A stretch of DNA of 10,237 nt from Deltaproteobacteria bacterium (GTDB taxonomy: Bacteria > Myxococcota > Myxococcia > SLRQ01): NCBI GenBank assembly GCA_007128675.1, contig SKWY01000100.1, forward strand, positions 1 to 10,237, in the 5' to 3' direction. This document shows, piece by piece, positions 6,534-10,237 of this stretch. The position numbers and the translations under genes are program-made. Position 1 is the stretch's first letter, and the number at the start of each line of letters is the position of its first letter. The notes beneath the pieces are model-generated. The model saw only the letters and a list, made by a program, of their open reading frames with translations, was not told where the DNA came from and searched no databases.

Positions 6534-9083
6534 ATGAGGGTGTTCAGGACACTATGGGCCTGTCTATTGGCCGGACTGTTACTTGTGGGTTGCTACTGCG
6601 GGGGCGGCGGATACGAAGTACGAACTTGCAGGCAAGACACTGAATGCTTTGATGCCGCTACTCCTCATTGTCATACGGAGACAGGACAGTGCGTTGAGTG
6701 CATTGACGATTCGCATTGCGAGAATGACCAAATGTGCAGCGAGGATTTCGTTTGCGCCGATGAACCTGATGAACCTGTAGTCCCTAGCTGCGAATCCCAT
6801 GTCGACTGCACCGAAGCCGGCGCCGAATATTGTGACACGCAGAGTGGGCACTGCGTGGAATGCCTGGCTTCCCATCATTGTAATCATGAGCACTTCGAGG
6901 AATGTATCGATAACTCCTGTTATAGAAACCCATGTGAGGTACAAAACAGATGTGGTCAGGAATGTTGCTTGCCCGATGAACTATGCCTAGAAGATGTTTG
7001 CGTGACACCGGGGCAAATTTGCGTTCACGACATGCAGTGTGAAGCGGACGAGTTTTGCGAGACTACTACAGGCCGTTGTTTGCCCGAATCCGCCGGAGAA
7101 TGCTTGTTCATCCCTGATGATGACTCCTTCGATCCGGTCGTCAGCTACGCCTGGAGGGCGGATCCTGAAGAAACCCCGAACGTGCCGATGCCGGAGCACG
7201 ACCAGGTGATGATGACCCCAGCCGTCGTGGATATCACCGGGGATGGAGTGCCAGAGATCGTGTTCTCTACCTTCTCAGGCAGCAATTACAACGCGGATAG
7301 CATTTTGCGCGCGGTAAATGGACGAACATATGCATCCGTCTTCGATCTTACTGATGAGGACTCCAGAGTCTCTGGTTCTAGCTCGCTTGCCATTGGCGAC
7401 ATAGATGGTGATGGGAGAAACGAGATAGTGGCGGTCCAAAGCGGGGGACAGGGTCTAATCGCATTCGATGATTACTCGACTGGCTGGGAGATCAAGTGGA
7501 CTACCGGTTCATTTGGAATGAGCTGGGATGGCGCATACCTCGTCGACCTAGACGGAAATGGAAGAGTCGAGGTAGTGGCCGCAAACAGGGTCTACGACGG
7601 CCCTACGGGAGATCTTCTTTGTATCAACGATGAGGTTAACGCGACTCCGCGCAACTCATTGGCCGCGGATTTGACGGGCGATGGCAATATGGAGGTCGTC
7701 GCCGCTGGGGGAGCCTTCAGCTTCATACGTAATGGGGATGGCTCTGTCGACTGCCCGACATTATTTCTATACTCAGATGGTCTGATTGGCTTTCCAGCGG
7801 TGGCCGACTTTGGAACGTTCACGGGTTCCAACCATCAGTTTGGCGTCTTTGATGGTTTGCCCGAGATCGCCGTCGTGTCCGCGACTCAGAACGTGGCCAA
7901 ACTGCATGATGGAAGAACTGGAGAGGTTATCTGGTCGAACTCCTTGCCCGTTGATGGACATCCATACTTCAGCGATGACCAATGTACAGCCAAGACTGGT
8001 GCTGGGCCGCCCACGATCGCGGACTTCAACGGCGACGGTCTTCCCAACGTCGCAACGGCGGGAGCATGCTATTACTATGTTTTCAATGAACGCGGTGAGC
8101 TCTCCTGGCGCATGCCCACTCAAGACTTCTCGAGTCGCATCACGGGTTCCTCTGTATTCGACTTTCAGGGCAATGGCCGAGCAGAGGTCGTTTATGGCGA
8201 CGAGTGCTTTTTGAGAGTCTACGACGGAACGGGCAATCCTGATGGAACCAGCAATGTATTATTCGAGATCGCGAACACAACAGGGACTACTCGAGAGCTT
8301 CCCGTTATCGTCGACGTCGACGCTGACTTCCATGCCGACATAGTCATGATCGGAAACGATTACTCCAGCGGTCTCATCAACCGCTGTAGAGACCATTGGC
8401 CCGATTTCGATGACCTGGGCGGGCCGAGCCGGGGTGTTAGAGTTATCAGCGACAGAGAGAATCGTTGGGTAGCTACGCGACCGGTATGGAACCAGCATGC
8501 TTATAGCGTCACGAATGTCTGTGACGGACTCGATGATTCACTTTGTCCCGGCGTGGCAAATGTACCAGGAGCCATTCCGCGTGGCCGCGTTGATAATTGG
8601 AACGTCGATTACCTGAACAACTACCGACAAAACGTGCAAGGAGAGGGGCTCTTCTACGCGCCGGACTTCGTGGTTCCGCTACTCCAGGGTTATTGCTCAC
8701 CAGAAGGAGTCAGAATCGATGTCGTCGTGGCCAACCAGGGAAGCCGCGGGGTCATCGAGGGTTTGAATGTAGCTCTTTTCGCGATAGTCGATGGACAGGA
8801 GACCTTGATTGCCGTCTTGCAGACCACTCGGTTGTTACCGCCGGGAGGACGCGAGCTGCTGACCTATAATTGGAGCGACGCGCCTTTCGAGGTTGGAGTA
8901 GGCGAGGAGGTTGAGCTCATTGCGCGCGTCAACGACGACGGTACCGGTCAGCGCCAGTATCGTGAATGTGACGAGAGCAACAACGAAAGAGTCACCATCG
9001 TGCCGTGCCCGTGTAGAACCGACGATGATTGCAAAGAGGGCTACTATTGTGCCGCCGGCCGTTGCTACCCCTTTTTCGGCTGA
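6534..9083 (+). CDS. Lipoprotein with Cys-rich modules, FG-GAP/VCBS repeats and CARDB-like domain
   Basis: The ATG at 6534 gives 849 residues. It is preferred over an ATG at 6486 because GAGAGGGAG stands just upstream and the lipobox LLVGC then ends a normal 20-residue signal (Cys20). Residues about 30-190 hold Cys-rich modules (CRQDTEC, CESHVDC, CVHDMQC, each closed by a GxC). Residues about 226-610 hold seven FG-GAP/VCBS-type units with Ca-binding loops such as DITGDGVPEI, DIDGDGRNEI, DLDGNGRVEV, DLTGDGNMEV and DFNGDGLPNV; the last (VDVDADFHADI) is degenerate. A block with WNQHAYSVTNV (about 652-662) and NWNVDYLNNYRQNVQG (688-703) is of a kind found after FG-GAP repeats in myxobacterial surface proteins. 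Residues about 725-820 look like a CARDB-type adhesion domain ending in CDESNNE, followed by a final Cys cluster and YPFFG. The expected fold is a Ca-stabilised beta-propeller plus an Ig-like domain. Inference: a surface adhesin-like lipoprotein. The Cys modules resemble those of both neighbouring - strand proteins. Confidence 0.93.
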   Translation: MRVFRTLWACLLAGLLLVGCYCGGGGYEVRTCRQDTECFDAATPHCHTETGQCVECIDDSHCENDQMCSEDFVCADEPDEPVVPSCESHVDCTEAGAEYCDTQSGHCVECLASHHCNHEHFEECIDNSCYRNPCEVQNRCGQECCLPDELCLEDVCVTPGQICVHDMQCEADEFCETTTGRCLPESAGECLFIPDDDSFDPVVSYAWRADPEETPNVPMPEHDQVMMTPAVVDITGDGVPEIVFSTFSGSNYNADSILRAVNGRTYASVFDLTDEDSRVSGSSSLAIGDIDGDGRNEIVAVQSGGQGLIAFDDYSTGWEIKWTTGSFGMSWDGAYLVDLDGNGRVEVVAANRVYDGPTGDLLCINDEVNATPRNSLAADLTGDGNMEVVAAGGAFSFIRNGDGSVDCPTLFLYSDGLIGFPAVADFGTFTGSNHQFGVFDGLPEIAVVSATQNVAKLHDGRTGEVIWSNSLPVDGHPYFSDDQCTAKTGAGPPTIADFNGDGLPNVATAGACYYYVFNERGELSWRMPTQDFSSRITGSSVFDFQGNGRAEVVYGDECFLRVYDGTGNPDGTSNVLFEIANTTGTTRELPVIVDVDADFHADIVMIGNDYSSGLINRCRDHWPDFDDLGGPSRGVRVISDRENRWVATRPVWNQHAYSVTNVCDGLDDSLCPGVANVPGAIPRGRVDNWNVDYLNNYRQNVQGEGLFYAPDFVVPLLQGYCSPEGVRIDVVVANQGSRGVIEGLNVALFAIVDGQETLIAVLQTTRLLPPGGRELLTYNWSDAPFEVGVGEEVELIARVNDDGTGQRQYRECDESNNERVTIVPCPCRTDDDCKEGYYCAAGRCYPFFG

Positions 9084-9389
9084 AACGTCACGGCAAGGGC
9101 AGATTCAAACCAGAGGCCAGGCACAAGCATTTCGTCATCTTCCTCGCTGATCGTCGCCAATCCGAAGCCCTAACAGAGCGCCGATGAGATCGTCACAGTG
9201 TTTGTAAGATGCACGTGCTGGCGACCAGTTCAAGATCAGGCCCAACGGACGCTTACTATAGAGCGCCCTTGGCCTCTCGCCGTAGCAGCTCTCTTTGAGA
9301 ACCACCACCGCGCCGGGCCGCTATGGAACCGAAGAGAATCCGATACGGCCTAGTATCATGGCGCCCGTCGTTGCTGTCCTATCCGCTCC
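9084..9389. other. Intergenic region with no convincing gene; one imperfect hairpin
   Basis: This 306-bp space separates two convergent genes. The longest thing seen is a - strand open stretch from a GTG at 9308 to a TGA at 9137 (57 codons), with no ribosome site and no recognisable motif. At 9316-9350 the left arm GGCCG-C-TAT-GG can pair with the right arm CC-G-ATA-CGGCC: ten pairs with one bulge on each side and a 13-base loop. It lies about 40 bases after the stop of the - strand gene and could act in its 3' end, but no T tract follows. No tRNA or mobile element signature was found. Confidence 0.5.
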
Positions 9390-10237
9390 CTACTGTCCCG
9401 TACCAACGCAGATGAAGCCGTACGCTTGATTGATCGAGTCGCCGTGATCCGCCAGCTGACATTCATACCCGTCGGGGCAAAGGCTCGCGGGGTTGGTACT
9501 GCTCGGACATATGCCCACGAAGTGGCAGCAGTAGTCTGCCGTCCAGAAGTCGCAGGATGGAGGGCACTGGCAGATCTCTTCCTGAGTAAGCTCACAGGGG
9601 TTCCCCGGACGGCAGCAGGTCCTGTCATCGGGCTCATCGGGATCCAAGGGGCCATACGTCCCATCGCAGAGCGCGGGAGCACAGGTCTGATTGAAAGAGC
9701 AGCGTTTCGTATCGAGCTGACACATCGCCGTCGGACCGCCCGTGTCCGGGCAATCACAGATAGGGGGCAGACAGAGCCCCGCGTGGGAGTTTTCGCTCTC
9801 GTGTACGCATTGTAGCCCCGTATCGCAGCTATTCGGTGATGCGCCCCATTCGAGCCTGCAATCATGTGTGCAAATACCGTGGCACTCCAGCCCACCCTCG
9901 CAGTCCGAGTCGCTGTAGCAGGGCTGCTCGTCGACGCAGTGATGCGGATCGCCTGGGAAAGAGTCCAAGCTCAAGCACCACTCATCGTCTGGGCAGCCCG
10001 CGCCATCCTCGCAGTAGTAGGCCTGCTCGGGAGGCTGCGACCAAGTGACGTTGCATACCCCGTTTACGCAGTCGGCGTCCCAAGGACAGTCGGAATTGCT
10101 GAGGCAGGGGAAACCGCACATGGTCTCCGTGTGGGCAACGTCACGAAATTCGAACGGAACACAAGAACCCGGCACCCCGCAGTCCTCGTCGGATGAGCAC
10201 AGCACCCTTTCCCCGCAGTCGATGGGGCCGGGCAGGA
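9390..10237 (-). CDS. Cys-rich secreted-type protein, 5'-truncated
   Basis: The frame runs from the right edge of the window to a TAG at 9392-9390 and shows 281 residues, of which 39 are cysteines. The first visible residues are LPGPIDCGER, so the GTG at 10205 is an internal Val codon rather than a demonstrated start; the true start and any signal peptide lie outside. Modules of the form CSSDEDC, CLSNSDC and CYSDSDC, each followed by a GxC, match the C-x3-D-C units of the two larger Cys-rich lipoproteins in the window. The C-terminal third has denser Cys patterns (CDCPDT, TCCRPGNPC, CQCPPSC, YCCHF) and ends FICVGTGQ. No catalytic motif is visible. The cysteine pattern implies an extracytoplasmic protein with many disulphides, probably exported. 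It is convergent with the FG-GAP lipoprotein gene. Confidence 0.88.
   Translation of the reverse strand, partial: LPGPIDCGERVLCSSDEDCGVPGSCVPFEFRDVAHTETMCGFPCLSNSDCPWDADCVNGVCNVTWSQPPEQAYYCEDGAGCPDDEWCLSLDSFPGDPHHCVDEQPCYSDSDCEGGLECHGICTHDCRLEWGASPNSCDTGLQCVHESENSHAGLCLPPICDCPDTGGPTAMCQLDTKRCSFNQTCAPALCDGTYGPLDPDEPDDRTCCRPGNPCELTQEEICQCPPSCDFWTADYCCHFVGICPSSTNPASLCPDGYECQLADHGDSINQAYGFICVGTGQ

Noticed and set aside
9135..9308. 57-codon - strand frame from a GTG with a protein-like C-terminal half
   Set aside because: No ribosome site, a stop immediately upstream in frame and no recognisable family. It may be chance or a remnant.

Overview
The window looks like chromosomal DNA of a moderately GC-rich, predatory-type or marine deltaproteobacterium (Myxococcota in the broad sense, possibly Bradymonadia-like). 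This placement is inference from content: a lipoprotein with an AgmX/PglI-type C-terminal domain, several long cysteine-rich lipoproteins with C-x(n)-D-x-D-C modules, FG-GAP and GLUG repeats, and a long Asp-Pro linker. No rRNA, tRNA, CRISPR array, transposase or phage gene was seen.

Layout, left to right: (1) the 3' part of a radical SAM/SPASM enzyme on +, cut by the window edge inside its CX3CX2C motif; (2) on -, a lipoprotein with an Asp-Pro linker, a complete calcineurin-like metallophosphoesterase domain and a C-terminal GLUG region; (3) on +, divergent from it, a small lipoprotein ending in an AgmX/PglI-type (TonB-C-like) domain, with a perfect 15-bp palindrome between the two starts; (4) on -, a very large Cys-rich lipoprotein with two families of tandem repeats and a C-terminal beta-propeller; (5) on +, divergent from it, a lipoprotein with Cys-rich modules, FG-GAP/VCBS repeats and a CARDB-like domain; (6) a gap of about 300 bp with no convincing gene; (7) on -, the 3' part of another Cys-rich secreted-type protein running off the right edge.

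The six genes alternate strictly in strand (+ - + - + -), so every gene has its own transcription unit within the window, arranged as convergent and divergent pairs. Four consecutive genes carry lipoboxes, so their products should be anchored in the envelope and most of their mass displayed outside the cytoplasm. No enzymatic pathway connects them in an obvious way. The best reading is a neighbourhood of surface or secreted accessory lipoproteins beside a peptide-modifying-type radical SAM enzyme. I do not see a clearly recognisable new defence or mobile system. The most unusual items are the Asp-Pro hexanucleotide array, the phosphoesterase-GLUG fusion, the 58-residue Cys/Trp tandem repeats and the operator-like palindrome.
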